Of a DNA stretch of 64,000 nucleotides, positions 1-10,833 are shown one piece after another. The translations under genes and the position numbers were made by a program. How positions within the stretch are numbered: the stretch's first letter is position 1; every line of letters starts with the position of its first letter. Origin of the DNA: Gemmatimonadaceae bacterium (GTDB lineage Bacteria > Gemmatimonadota > Gemmatimonadetes > Gemmatimonadales > Gemmatimonadaceae); contig JADLCY010000010.1 in assembly GCA_020846935.1 (NCBI GenBank), positions 62,001 through 126,000 of the forward strand, in the 5' to 3' direction. Below the pieces are notes generated by a model. The model saw only the letters and a program-made list of their open reading frames with translations, ran no database searches and was not told the DNA's origin.

Positions 1-287
1 CGATGGGGAGTCGCATCACGAGGTTGCGCCCGGTGGGTGGCTGCGCGGCCGAAACCGGTGGCGCGATGGCGATCCTCATCGCGACCCGATTCGGCATTCC
101 GGTGAGCACGACGCACACCATCACCGGGGCGATCGTGGGGGTAGGGGCCACCACGCGGCTGTCGGCGGTGCGCTGGGGCGTGGCGGGTCGCATCGTCTGG
201 GCATGGATCCTGACCATACCGGCTGCTGCCTCGATCGGCGCGCTGTGCGTGTGGATCCTCGAGCGGCTCGTGGTCATTCCATTGTAA
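1..287 (+). CDS. PiT-family inorganic phosphate transporter, C-terminal part
   Basis: The gene enters from the left edge, so only about 95 C-terminal residues are visible. The stretch LRPVGGCAAETGG followed by GIPVSTTHTITGAIVGVG is the conserved second signature repeat of PiT (PF01384) phosphate permeases. These are inner-membrane proteins that import phosphate with a cation. Two hydrophobic segments follow, and the protein ends at VVIPL with TAA. The Met at position 3 is probably internal, because homologues have several hundred residues before this point. The ppk gene lies 395 nt downstream on the same strand, which suits uptake followed by storage as polyphosphate. Confidence 0.88.
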   Translation, partial: MGSRITRLRPVGGCAAETGGAMAILIATRFGIPVSTTHTITGAIVGVGATTRLSAVRWGVAGRIVWAWILTIPAAASIGALCVWILERLVVIPL

Positions 288-682
288 GGAGTCGCGGGAC
301 GGGCGCGGCGCCAACCATCGGAATCACACGGACGAGGTCGGCGAAGTCCGGGCGTAGCCGGCGCGCTTTCCCTGGGTAGCTCCTGATCCTTCGGAGGCCC
401 CGAGAGAGCGCTGTGCGGGGTGCTCGTCGCTAGCTCCAACATCGCAGGCCGCGCGGTCCTGCCGGCGTGCGTGGGGTCGCGGTTCGCGGGCGTGCGGGTG
501 GTCTCCGGCACACGCACCCCGTATCCCGCCCGGTAGCGCGGCCGCAAGATGCCATCTGGCAATGGGTTGCGAGCGACTGGCGACCGTTGTCGTGGCGAAG
601 CGGTGGCCGTTGGCCCATCTTCCTTGCGCCGGACTTCGACGGGCGCCACCGACGCGCCCAACGCTGGTCGCCCCCCTTCCGC
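288..682. other. Intergenic region upstream of ppk
   Basis: About 395 bases separate the transporter stop from the preferred ppk start. An open frame in phase with ppk reaches back to 467, but its translation is arginine-rich and does not resemble the kinase family, so it is read as non-coding. I looked for Pho-box-like CTGTCAT direct repeats and saw none. No convincing promoter or terminator is visible. Confidence 0.5.
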
Positions 683-2908
683 ATGGCTGACGGACCTTCA
701 CGCGCGCAGTTCATCAATCGCGAGCTGAGCTGGCTCGAGTTCAACGCCCGCGTGCTCCACGAGGCGCTGGACGAGCGGACGCCCCTGCTCGAGCGCCTCA
801 AGTTCCTGGCGATCTTCACGTCCAACCTGGACGAGTTCTATCAGGTGCGCGTGGCCGGCCTTCGCCGGCAGGTCGCCGCCGGAGTCACACAGGTACCGGC
901 TGACGGGATGCTTCCCGGGGTGCAGCTCGATGCCATCGACGAGCGCGTGCGGGAACTGGTGCTGCGACAGGAACGCTGTCTGCACGAGGAGGTGCTGCCG
1001 AGCCTGGCCGAGCATGGCATCCGACTGGTGGGCATGCAGGATCTCACCGCCGGCGAGCGCGCGGGGGTGGAAGCCTTCTTCACGCGCGAAGTCTTTCCCG
1101 TGCTTACGCCGCTCGGCGTCGACCCGAGCCACCCCTTTCCCTACATCTCGAACCTGTCGCTCTCGCTCGCGGTGGCGATTCGCGACCCCGACGATGGGAG
1201 CGAACGTTTCGCGCGCGTGAAGGTGCCGCGCAGTCTGCCGCGCTGGGTGCCGCTCGGTCGCGTGAACCATTTTCTGCCGCTCGAGCTGCTCATCGGCGCC
1301 AACCTCGGCGCGCTCTTTCCGGGGATGGAGGTCGTGGGTTGTCACGCGTTCAAAATCACGCGCTTTTCAGACCTCGACGTGCCGGCCGATGACGAGCCGG
1401 AAGATTTGCTGGCGAGCATCGAGGAGCAGGTGTTCCAGCGCCGATTTGGCGAGGTTGTGCGCCTCGAGGTCCAGGCGGGCACGCCGGCCTACCTGCGGGA
1501 CCTGTTGCTCGAGGAGTTGCGCGAGTCCGGAGGCCCCGACGTATTGCCGCTCACCGCCCGCGACGTGCACGAGGTGGGCGCACTCGTCGAGCTGAGCGAC
1601 CTGATGACGCTGGCGACGCTGGAGGTCCCGGCGCTCCGCGACACCCCGTATGCCCCGTTGATTCCTCCCGAGCTTCGCGACCCCGAGCGCTCGATGTTCG
1701 ACGTGATCCGCGAGCGCGACGTCCTCGTGCATCACCCCTTCGAGTCGTTCGCGCAGAGCGTCGAACGCTTTTTTGAGTCGGCGGCGGCGGACGAACACGT
1801 GCTCGCCCTCAAGACGACGCTCTATCGCACGTCGGGCGACACCGCGATGGTGCGCGCCCTCACCGAAGCGGCGCAGAGCGGCAAGCAGGTCGCGGTACTG
1901 GTCGAACTGCAGGCGCGGGGCGACGAAGCCAACAACATCAACTGGGCGCGCACGCTCGAGAACTACGGCGTGCACGTGGCGTACGGGCTGCCGGGACTCA
2001 AGACGCACGCCAAGGTCGCGCTCGTGGTGCGTCGCGATCCCGACGGCATCCGGCGTTACGTGCATATCGGGACCGGCAATTACAACTCGAAAACGGCGCG
2101 CATCTACACGGACATCGGGCTGTTCACCGTCGATGAGGAGATTGCCGCCGACATCAGCGACGTCTTCAATCTCCTGACCGGGTTCTCGCGGCAGCGCACC
2201 TATCGCCGGCTCCTCGTCGGGCCGGCGAACATGAAGGAGCGCTTTCTCGCACTGATTGCCCGGGAGGCAGCCCACGCCAGGGACGGGCGACCGGCGCGCG
2301 TTACCGCCAAGCTCAATGCACTCGTCGCGCCCGACATCATCGCCGCACTTTACGACGCCTCGCGGGCCGGCGTGGAGATCGAGTTGATCGTGCGCGGCAT
2401 CTGCTGTCTGCGACCGGGCATCGAGGGGGTGAGCGAGCGCATTCGCGTGCGCAGCATCATCGGTCGGTTCCTCGAGCACTCGCGCGTGTTTCACTTCCTC
2501 AACGGGGGCGACGAGGAGTTCTACATCGGTTCGGCGGACTGGATGCCGCGGAACCTCGAGCGTCGCGTCGAAGTCATCACCCCGGTCCGCGACCGCGTGC
2601 TGCAGGGTCGATTGCGCACGTTGCTCGACGCCTGTCTCGACGACAACCGCCAGGCGTGGGAGCTGGATGCCGATGGCCGCTGGACGCAGCGGACGCCGGT
2701 CGTCGGCGAGGACGAGGTGGCCATCCATCGGCGGCTGCTGCGCGACCCGTGGGGGTCGGATCGCACCTCGTCGCGGTACGCGACCTCGGAGATGCGGACC
2801 GTGCCGCTCGCCGAATACGATCACGCGACCGGCAACGGCAAGGTGCGAGAGACCGTGCCTCGCAAGGCGCGGCGCAAGCGCGACGGACGGAGTCGCGAGC
2901 GCGGCTGA
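683..2908 (+). CDS. ppk: Polyphosphate kinase 1
   Basis: Polyphosphate kinase reversibly transfers the gamma phosphate of ATP onto inorganic polyphosphate. From the ATG at 683 it encodes 741 residues, near the family's usual 690-720. That start is chosen because the family N-terminus (FINRELSWLEFNARVL) begins a few residues later. The expected active-site features are present: YVHIGTGNYNSKTARIYTD with the phosphorylated His at about residue 461, the second conserved His at about 599 in LEHSRVF, and GLKTHAKVAL between them. The C-terminus has a short basic tail. The stop lies 2 nt from the end of the convergent ppx gene, so synthesis and degradation of polyphosphate are encoded side by side. 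Confidence 0.96.
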   Translation: MADGPSRAQFINRELSWLEFNARVLHEALDERTPLLERLKFLAIFTSNLDEFYQVRVAGLRRQVAAGVTQVPADGMLPGVQLDAIDERVRELVLRQERCLHEEVLPSLAEHGIRLVGMQDLTAGERAGVEAFFTREVFPVLTPLGVDPSHPFPYISNLSLSLAVAIRDPDDGSERFARVKVPRSLPRWVPLGRVNHFLPLELLIGANLGALFPGMEVVGCHAFKITRFSDLDVPADDEPEDLLASIEEQVFQRRFGEVVRLEVQAGTPAYLRDLLLEELRESGGPDVLPLTARDVHEVGALVELSDLMTLATLEVPALRDTPYAPLIPPELRDPERSMFDVIRERDVLVHHPFESFAQSVERFFESAAADEHVLALKTTLYRTSGDTAMVRALTEAAQSGKQVAVLVELQARGDEANNINWARTLENYGVHVAYGLPGLKTHAKVALVVRRDPDGIRRYVHIGTGNYNSKTARIYTDIGLFTVDEEIAADISDVFNLLTGFSRQRTYRRLLVGPANMKERFLALIAREAAHARDGRPARVTAKLNALVAPDIIAALYDASRAGVEIELIVRGICCLRPGIEGVSERIRVRSIIGRFLEHSRVFHFLNGGDEEFYIGSADWMPRNLERRVEVITPVRDRVLQGRLRTLLDACLDDNRQAWELDADGRWTQRTPVVGEDEVAIHRRLLRDPWGSDRTSSRYATSEMRTVPLAEYDHATGNGKVRETVPRKARRKRDGRSRERG

Positions 2909-2910
2909 TC

Positions 2911-4587
2911 TCAGTCCGGCGTGACGACGCCGTCGGGGCCGATCACCTCGACCGGCAGCCCGGTGACACGCGCGAGCAGGTCCGACTTGCGGTTGGCGCC
3001 CCAGAGCTCGAGGCGCACGACCTTGGCGCGCGGGTTGGGCGTCGCGGTGAGTCTGAGCGCCCGTTCCGTCCAGCGTACCTTCACGCCGCTGATGCCTCCC
3101 ACGTGTCCGCGGTCGAACCCGTCGGCGACGCGCAGCACGGCACTGAGGATCTCGATCCGGCGCTGGGTATCGCCATCGAGACTCGCGAACTCGCGATGCT
3201 TCTGTCGTGGCGGCGACCCCCGATGGTAGCGCGCGACGTGCGCGACCATCACCTGCTCGTCCGGGGTCATGCCGAGGAAGTCGGCGTGGTAGATGAGGTG
3301 AAACGAGTGCTTGTGGTGCCGGTCGTAGTTGATGTGGTAGCCCACATCGTGCAGCAGCGCGGCGTCGGCGAGGATCTCGCGGTCGGTCGATGTGCAGCCC
3401 AGCCGCGGGCCGATCGCATCAAAGAGCTGCAGCGCGAGCTTCTGCACGTGTTGCGCATGCGGCGCCTCGTAGTGACAGCGCTCGGCGAAGAGCCGGACCG
3501 AACGCTCCCGCGCCACGCCCGGGTCGGCGGGCGTCGATGCCACCCTGGCGCTCTCCAGCAACACGCCCTCGCGGATGCCGTAGCCGGAGACGACGAGCGC
3601 GCGGGCCTCGATGCGGGCCATGACTTCGGCGGCGACCGCGAGGCCGGCAACGATGATGTCGGCGCGATGCGCGTTGAGTCCCGGCACCTGCACCCGTTCG
3701 GCGGGCGATGCGGACTGCAGGAGGTCGATGATGTGCTCCAGATCCTCGCGCGGGACTCGCGTGCCATGGACACGTCCGGCCGCGCTCGCGACGCCCTGCC
3801 GGTAGAGGTGCATGCCGGCGAGGTTGGTGAACGTGCCGCCGGAGCAGATGAGTTGTGCGCGGCGCCAGTCCCTGAGCGGGAGCGCCTCGCGGATGTCGTC
3901 GCGCACGAACTTGCGGAGTCGCCGCACGTCCTTGCGTGACGGCTTCGTCCCCAGGAACTGCTCCGTCATCCGGATCGCGCCAAAGGGGAAGCTGGCGAGG
4001 CGATCGATGAGGCCGTCGGCGCTCGTGGCGAGTTCGAGCGAGCCGCCCCCGATGTCCATGACCACCGCGCGCGATCGGGCAAGGTCGAAGTGCGCGAGCG
4101 CGCTCCGAAAGGCGAGCCGAGCCTCGTCCTCGCCGTCGAGCACGCGCACGCGGAGGCCGCACTCGCGGCGGACGAGGTCGAGGAAGCCACGCGCGTTGGC
4201 GGCATCGCGCACCGCGCTCGTCGCGATGGCTTCGGTGCGCACCGCCTGATGCCGCTTCGCGAGTGTTGTCATGCGTTGCAGGACGCGCAGCGCCTCGTCG
4301 ATCGCGTCCTCGCCCATGATGCCGTTCATGTCCACGCCGGAGCCGAGGCGCGGGGCGGCCTTCATTTCGTCGACGATGCGGATCTGCCCGTCGGGGAAGA
4401 CGTCGGCGATGATCTGGCGGACCGAGTGCGAACCGATGTCGATCGCGGCGAGCCTTGTGCCTGCCCTCGCGCTCGCGGGACGTTCACTCGCTGCCCGGGG
4501 CAGCGGCGCCGGTGTCGACCTCGACGCGATGCTTGATCGACGTTCCTTCTGCGAGGAAGACGGCGACTTCGCCGATGTTCGTTGCAA
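2911..4587 (-). CDS. ppx: Exopolyphosphatase / GppA phosphatase with HD domain
   Basis: This enzyme releases terminal phosphate from polyphosphate (or hydrolyses pppGpp). The N-terminal Ppx/GppA actin-like ATPase fold starts at LAAIDIGSHSVRQII (about residue 46) and contains the phosphate-binding DIGGGSLEL. A C-terminal HD domain carries LLHDVGYH near residue 410 and further His residues, as in long Ppx proteins. The first 45 residues are Ser/Arg-rich and unlike the family, so the start is uncertain. No better in-frame ATG or GTG is visible, and ATG 4587 would overlap the phoU remnant by about 100 nt. It converges on ppk with a 2 nt gap. Confidence 0.93.
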   Translation of the reverse strand: MQRTSAKSPSSSQKERRSSIASRSTPAPLPRAASERPASARAGTRLAAIDIGSHSVRQIIADVFPDGQIRIVDEMKAAPRLGSGVDMNGIMGEDAIDEALRVLQRMTTLAKRHQAVRTEAIATSAVRDAANARGFLDLVRRECGLRVRVLDGEDEARLAFRSALAHFDLARSRAVVMDIGGGSLELATSADGLIDRLASFPFGAIRMTEQFLGTKPSRKDVRRLRKFVRDDIREALPLRDWRRAQLICSGGTFTNLAGMHLYRQGVASAAGRVHGTRVPREDLEHIIDLLQSASPAERVQVPGLNAHRADIIVAGLAVAAEVMARIEARALVVSGYGIREGVLLESARVASTPADPGVARERSVRLFAERCHYEAPHAQHVQKLALQLFDAIGPRLGCTSTDREILADAALLHDVGYHINYDRHHKHSFHLIYHADFLGMTPDEQVMVAHVARYHRGSPPRQKHREFASLDGDTQRRIEILSAVLRVADGFDRGHVGGISGVKVRWTERALRLTATPNPRAKVVRLELWGANRKSDLLARVTGLPVEVIGPDGVVTPD

Positions 4588-4753
4588 GGTCAGCGACGTG
4601 CTCCTGGGTGCGGCTCACGAGCAAAAGCGACCGACGAATGCGCGGCCTGGGACATTCGCCACCTGGGTGCGTCAACAGTATGCGCACGAGGCAGTCGTGC
4701 AAGACGCCGAGGACGACTCCAGCGCCTGCGACCCGCTGGGCCGAGAAGACCGG
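4484..4753 (-). pseudogene. PhoU C-terminal remnant
   Basis: In the frame ending at TGA 4484-4486, about 90 residues resemble the last helices of the phosphate-transport regulator PhoU. The clearest part is LLLVSRTQEHVADLATNIGE followed by VAVFLAEG and IKHR, which matches the family pattern LLLVxRxLERIADHATNIAE then VIFLVEG. Upstream of about 4753 the frame turns into Pro/Ser/Arg-rich sequence with no PhoU character, and the other roughly 130 residues of PhoU are absent. It overlaps the 5' end of ppx. A remnant is the simplest reading. A functional short protein is less likely. Confidence 0.6.
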
Positions 4754-4980
4754 CAGCCCGGCTCGGGCGCAGTTCGCCGCGGGGTCGGAACCCGAGGACG
4801 GCGGCGGAGCCGGGTCAGAGGTGGATGAGGCTCCCGTGAACGCCCCGTCGGTGTTCGTGTTGCGACATGGTGGCATGTACGTCGAAGGACTCGGTGCTGC
4901 GCGCGGCATTCCCGGCGCCCGTGGACGAGCTGGGCGGGAGACGTGCGCGGGCCCCGCGGGGGCGACTAACCTTCGTCGGC

Positions 4981-7434
4981 ATGCGCCTCCACCCAACTCA
5001 TTTCCGTTTCATGTTGCCGCTTCGCTTCCTGGGCTCCGCCCTCCTGTCGCTGAGCATCACGTCGAACGCAATCGGACAGGCCCCCAGTGGCGGCGCCACG
5101 CTGTCCGGGAGGGTCGAAGACGCGCAGACCAGAGCGCCGTTACCGTTCCTTCCGCTGCAGCTCCTGCTCGAGAAGGACAGTTCATTCGTCGCGGGCAGAC
5201 TCACCACCGAAGACGGGGCCTTCTCGTTCGCGGGAGTACGCCCGGGTTCCTACGTCCTGCTCGTCAGATCGCTGGGCTACCGCCCGATCCGTCAACGTGT
5301 CCTCGTCGGTGAACTGAGCCCGTTCCTCGACCTGGGCGCCATTGCGATGACGAGGGAGCCCCAGACGCTCGCAGGCATCGCGGTCACCGGCGAGGCAGAC
5401 GCAATGGCGGCTACGATGGACCGCCAGACCTTCTCCATTTCCGGCAACATCAGCCAGGCCGGCGGCTCCGTCCTCCAGGCCATGGCCATCGTTCCGGGGG
5501 TCACGATCGGTCAGGACGGCAAGGTTCTGGTGCGCGGCAGCGACAAGGTGCTGGTATTGATCGACGGCAAGCAGACGGCGCTGACCGGCTTCGGCTCCCA
5601 GAGTGGCCTCGACAACCTGCCCGCGTCCGCCCTCGAACGCATCGAGATCATCAACAACCCGTCGGCGCGGTACGACGCCAACGCCAGCGCCGGCATCATC
5701 AATCTCGTGCTGAAGAAGGAGGATCAGGACGGCTTCAATGGAAGGATCGGGATGATGGGTGGTGCGGGCGCACTCTGGGTGCGCAGGGAGAACCTCCCGA
5801 CGATCCGTCCCCAATACCGGGGAACGCCCAAGCTCAACCCGTCGCTGTCGCTCAACTACCGGAGCGGCGAAACAAACACGTTCATGCAGGCCGACTGGCT
5901 GCACTCGCCCACGCTCAACAAGAACGAGTTTGCTACGCGCACGTACGACGACGGCAGGGTCATCACCCAGCAGATCAAGCGCAACCGGCGCACGGACTAC
6001 GCGACGCTGAATGCGGGTGTCGATCACACGTTCCGCACACACAACACGCTCACCGTCTCCGGCCTCTTCAACAAGGAGACGATCATCGATCACGGCGACA
6101 ACCCGTACTTCGACGGGTCGCTGCAGAATCGATACCGGTTGTGGCAGTTCCTCGAGGACGAGATCAAGTACACCGCGTTCGCGACCGCGTCCCTCGTCCA
6201 CAGGTATCCGCAGCCCGGACACACGCTGACGTTCACCAGCAACTATTCGTTCCACCGCGAGGACGAGAAGTACTTCTTCACCAACACACTGCCCGCGTTC
6301 GTCGGCAAGGACGCGTTCAAGCTGCTCTCCGACGAACACGTCGTGGACCTCAACGCCGACTATGTCAAGCCGCTGCGGCAGGGACGCGTCGAGGCTGGTT
6401 TCAAGGGCCGCTATCGTTCGATCCCGGTGAACATGCGCTTCTTCCCGGGACAGAATTCGCCCATCGACAGCGGGGCCGGTGGCTGGGCCGACTACCGTGA
6501 GACGATTCCGGCGCTGTACGCCAACTATGTCTACGAGGCAGATCGCCTCGAGCTCGAGGGCGGCCTGAGGGTCGAGAACGTGCACGTGAACTACGACGTG
6601 AACCCCAACCACAATACCTACAAGAGTGATGGCTACCGCTACTTCCAGCCGTTCCCGAACGTGCGCGCGGCGTGGAAGTTCGACGGCTCCAACAAGCTGT
6701 CGGTGTTCTTCAACCGCCGCGTCGATCGGCCAAACGAGGTCGATATTCGCATCTTCCCCAAGTACGACGAGCCCGAACTGATCAAGGTCGGCAATCCCGC
6801 GTTGCAGCCGCAGTACTCCACGTCGGCGGAGGTCGGATACAAAACGTCGCATGCCATGGGCAGCGTGTACGCCGCGGCCTATCACCGGATCGTCGATGGC
6901 ACGATCACCCGCATCGCCACGCAGGCGCCGGGTAGCCCGTTGCTCTACAACGTCTTCCAGAACGCGGGACGCAGCTGGAGCACGGGCGCTGAGCTGACCT
7001 GGCAACGCGTGGTGTCGTCGAAGCTGTCGTTCACGGCCAACGGCAATGCCTATCGGCGCACCGTCGGTGCCTTCACCGTCGTCAACCGCTACCCGGTGCC
7101 CGTGCCGTATTCGGCGCCGCGCGCTCAGCTCACGTCAGGCAGCGTGAAGGTCAACGCCACGACGGAGCTTCCGTTCGTGTGGCAGGTGCAGGTGGCCAGC
7201 ACGTGGCTCGCGCCGGACCTCCTTCCGCAGGGTCGCGTCGGCAGCCGCTATGGCCTCGACCTCGGGGCAAAGAAGAGCGTGCAGCGGGGCAGGGGCGAGC
7301 TCGTGGTGAACGGGACGGACCTGCTGAACACGATGCAGGTGAGGCGCACGATCCGCGGATCGAACTTCCGCATGGTGAGCACGGACTACGCGGAGACGCA
7401 GGTCGTCCGGGTGGGGTACAACTGGAAGTTTTAG
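4981..7434 (+). CDS. TonB-dependent outer-membrane receptor (CarboxypepD_reg + plug + barrel)
   Basis: This is an 817-residue outer-membrane receptor. The preferred start is ATG 4981 (MRLHPTHF), with a second ATG at 5011. Either gives a hydrophobic signal peptide ending near NAIGQ. A carboxypeptidase-regulatory-like beta-sandwich follows (LSGRVEDAQTRAPLPF to SLGYRPIRQRV), then a plug domain with KVLVLIDGKQT and ALERIEIINNPSARYDANAS, and a long barrel with alternating aromatic residues. The C-terminus, VRVGYNWKF, ends in Phe as expected for BAM recognition. It resembles the OMP_b-brl_2 group. The substrate is unknown. Its place between phosphate genes may hint at a phosphorylated ligand, but this is speculation. 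Confidence 0.9.
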   Translation: MRLHPTHFRFMLPLRFLGSALLSLSITSNAIGQAPSGGATLSGRVEDAQTRAPLPFLPLQLLLEKDSSFVAGRLTTEDGAFSFAGVRPGSYVLLVRSLGYRPIRQRVLVGELSPFLDLGAIAMTREPQTLAGIAVTGEADAMAATMDRQTFSISGNISQAGGSVLQAMAIVPGVTIGQDGKVLVRGSDKVLVLIDGKQTALTGFGSQSGLDNLPASALERIEIINNPSARYDANASAGIINLVLKKEDQDGFNGRIGMMGGAGALWVRRENLPTIRPQYRGTPKLNPSLSLNYRSGETNTFMQADWLHSPTLNKNEFATRTYDDGRVITQQIKRNRRTDYATLNAGVDHTFRTHNTLTVSGLFNKETIIDHGDNPYFDGSLQNRYRLWQFLEDEIKYTAFATASLVHRYPQPGHTLTFTSNYSFHREDEKYFFTNTLPAFVGKDAFKLLSDEHVVDLNADYVKPLRQGRVEAGFKGRYRSIPVNMRFFPGQNSPIDSGAGGWADYRETIPALYANYVYEADRLELEGGLRVENVHVNYDVNPNHNTYKSDGYRYFQPFPNVRAAWKFDGSNKLSVFFNRRVDRPNEVDIRIFPKYDEPELIKVGNPALQPQYSTSAEVGYKTSHAMGSVYAAAYHRIVDGTITRIATQAPGSPLLYNVFQNAGRSWSTGAELTWQRVVSSKLSFTANGNAYRRTVGAFTVVNRYPVPVPYSAPRAQLTSGSVKVNATTELPFVWQVQVASTWLAPDLLPQGRVGSRYGLDLGAKKSVQRGRGELVVNGTDLLNTMQVRRTIRGSNFRMVSTDYAETQVVRVGYNWKF

Positions 7435-7594
7435 CGCTTCGCTCCGACGCTCGCCCACCGCCGCGCTCCCTGGGTCTGAATTCCCCCACACTGGGCCCGT
7501 CTTTCGCCGAGACGACGGGCAGAGAGCGGGGGGGGCAGCCGTCGCGACATCGTTCTGGCCCTACGCGAGGCACATGCACTCCCGCGGCTTCGTG

Positions 7595-9294
<1,700 letters not shown>

Positions 9295-9298
<4 letters not shown>

Positions 9299-10014
9299 GC
9301 ACTCCGTGGTTGGGACGCTGCCAATCGGTAGCCAAAACCGCGCACGGTCTCGATCAGGTCCCCGGCCGGCCCCAGCTTGCTCCGCAGACGCTGCACGTGC
9401 ATGTCGACCGTGCGCGTCTGGATGTCCGGGGCCGCCTCCCACACGGTCTCGAGGAGCAGGCCGCGCGCCTGCACCCGGCCGCGTCGCTCGGCCAGCGTCA
9501 GGAGCAGCCGGTATTCGGTCGGCGTGAGCTCCACGTCCCCGGCACCGTCCACGGTCACCCGGTGCGCGGCACGCTCGATCCGGATCGGGCCGACCTGCAA
9601 CGTGTCGTTGGCCAGCGGACGCGCCTGCTGCACCCGCCGAAGGATCGCCCCGACGCGAAGGACCAGCTCCTGCGGCGAGAACGGCTTGGTGAGGTAGTCG
9701 TCCGCACCGAGCGAGAGCCCGCGGATGCGGTCCGGTGCTTCGCGCCGCGCGGTGAGCATCAGCACCGCCACATCCCGCGTGGCCACGTCGGCGCGGAGTG
9801 CCTCGAGCACCTCGAACCCCGACATCCCAGGCAACATCAGGTCGAGGACGATGAGCGACGGCGCATCCTGTCGCGCAACCGCGAGCGCCGCCGGCCCGGT
9901 TGCCGCCGTGGAGGTGTGGTAGCCCGCCTTCACGAGATGAAACACGACCAGCGCCACGATGTCCGGTTCATCGTCGACGACCAGGATGCGCTCGCCGGTC
10001 GGGGGCGGCGTCAT
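9295..10014 (-). CDS. phoB: PhoB-type response regulator
   Basis: This 239-residue OmpR/PhoB-family transcription factor starts at ATG 10014, which overlaps the udk stop as ATGA. The receiver domain begins ILVVDDEPDIVAL, has the phosphorylated Asp at about residue 58 in LIVLDLMLPG, and ends with the conserved Lys in DDYLTKPFSPQEL. A winged-helix DNA-binding domain follows, with ELTPTEYRLLLTLAE and TRTVDMHVQRLRSKLG. Its stop is coupled to phoR. It probably controls phosphate-starvation genes, although no clear Pho box is seen in this window. Confidence 0.92.
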
Positions 10015-10640
10015 GGCGAACGATGTTCCAGGCGCCGATGCACCTGTGCGGCGATCATCTCGATGGCGACCGGATTGTGCCCGCCCTCCGGCACGATGAC
10101 GTCCGCATACCGCTTGCTCGGCTCGACGAACTGGAGGTGCATCGGACGCACGGTCGACAGGTACTGCTCCAGGATCTCGGGCAGCGGACGCCCGCGTCGC
10201 CCCATGTCCCGACGGATGCGCCGTGCCAGCCGGATGTCGGCATCCGCATCGACAAACACCTTCACGTCGCACAGCGCGCGGGTCCGTTCGTCGCTGAACA
10301 GCAGGATGCCGTCGACCACGATCACGTCGGCCGCGGCCACGTGAACCGTGTGCGGAGATCGCGTGTGCGTCACGAAGTCGTAGACCGGCTTGTCGACTGG
10401 CTGTCGGGCGCGCAGGTGCTCGAGGTGACGGATGAACAGTTCGAGATCGAGGCGGTCAGGATGGTCCCAGTTGAGGTGGCGACGCTCTTCGATCGGCAGG
10501 TGCGCATAGTTGTGGTAATACGCGTCCATGTCGATGAACGCGACCGAAGCCCGGCGCAGCATCTCGGCGACCTTTCGCGCGACGGTGGACTTGCCGGACC
10601 CCGTCCCTCCCGCGATTCCCACCACGAGGGGGCGCGTCAT
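10011..10640 (-). CDS. udk: Uridine kinase
   Basis: Uridine kinase phosphorylates uridine and cytidine in pyrimidine salvage. The 209 residues begin with VGIAGGTGSGKSTVA (Walker A), then FIDMDAYYHNY and NWDHPDRLDLELF (nucleoside-binding region), VVDGILLF, and the lid segment RLARRIRRDMGRRGR, all typical of Udk. It is the first gene of a three-gene operon with phoB and phoR, joined by 4 nt overlaps. The coupling of a nucleoside kinase to a phosphate two-component system is unusual. The divergent nucleotidase operon starts about 190 nt away. Confidence 0.95.
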   Translation of the reverse strand: MTRPLVVGIAGGTGSGKSTVARKVAEMLRRASVAFIDMDAYYHNYAHLPIEERRHLNWDHPDRLDLELFIRHLEHLRARQPVDKPVYDFVTHTRSPHTVHVAAADVIVVDGILLFSDERTRALCDVKVFVDADADIRLARRIRRDMGRRGRPLPEILEQYLSTVRPMHLQFVEPSKRYADVIVPEGGHNPVAIEMIAAQVHRRLEHRSP

Positions 10641-10833
10641 GCCGAGGGACGCGCTCGCCGAAGCGCTGCAGTGTCGGTTGCTGGAGGATCGAAGGGAAGC
10701 GGCAGGCGTGTCACGGTCCTGTATCTGCGGGTGGCTGGCGGGCGGCGCGGTTTCGTAAGTGCAAGCTCTCGCGCCACTTGCCTCTCGTCAATCGCGCCTC
10801 CCGCGTGCTCGATGCGACCGCTACGTTTCGCCC

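Noticed and set aside
288-682. Pho box upstream of ppk
   Set aside because: No direct repeats resembling CTGTCAT at 11 bp spacing were found by eye.
1367-2824. A 485-codon open frame antisense to ppk
   Set aside because: ppk has all catalytic motifs. The antisense translation is Arg/His-rich with no family features.
5182-7005. A 607-codon open frame antisense to the TonB receptor
   Set aside because: Its composition (Arg/Val/Asp-rich) mirrors the sense codons and no motif is present. The receptor frame is clearly the coding one.
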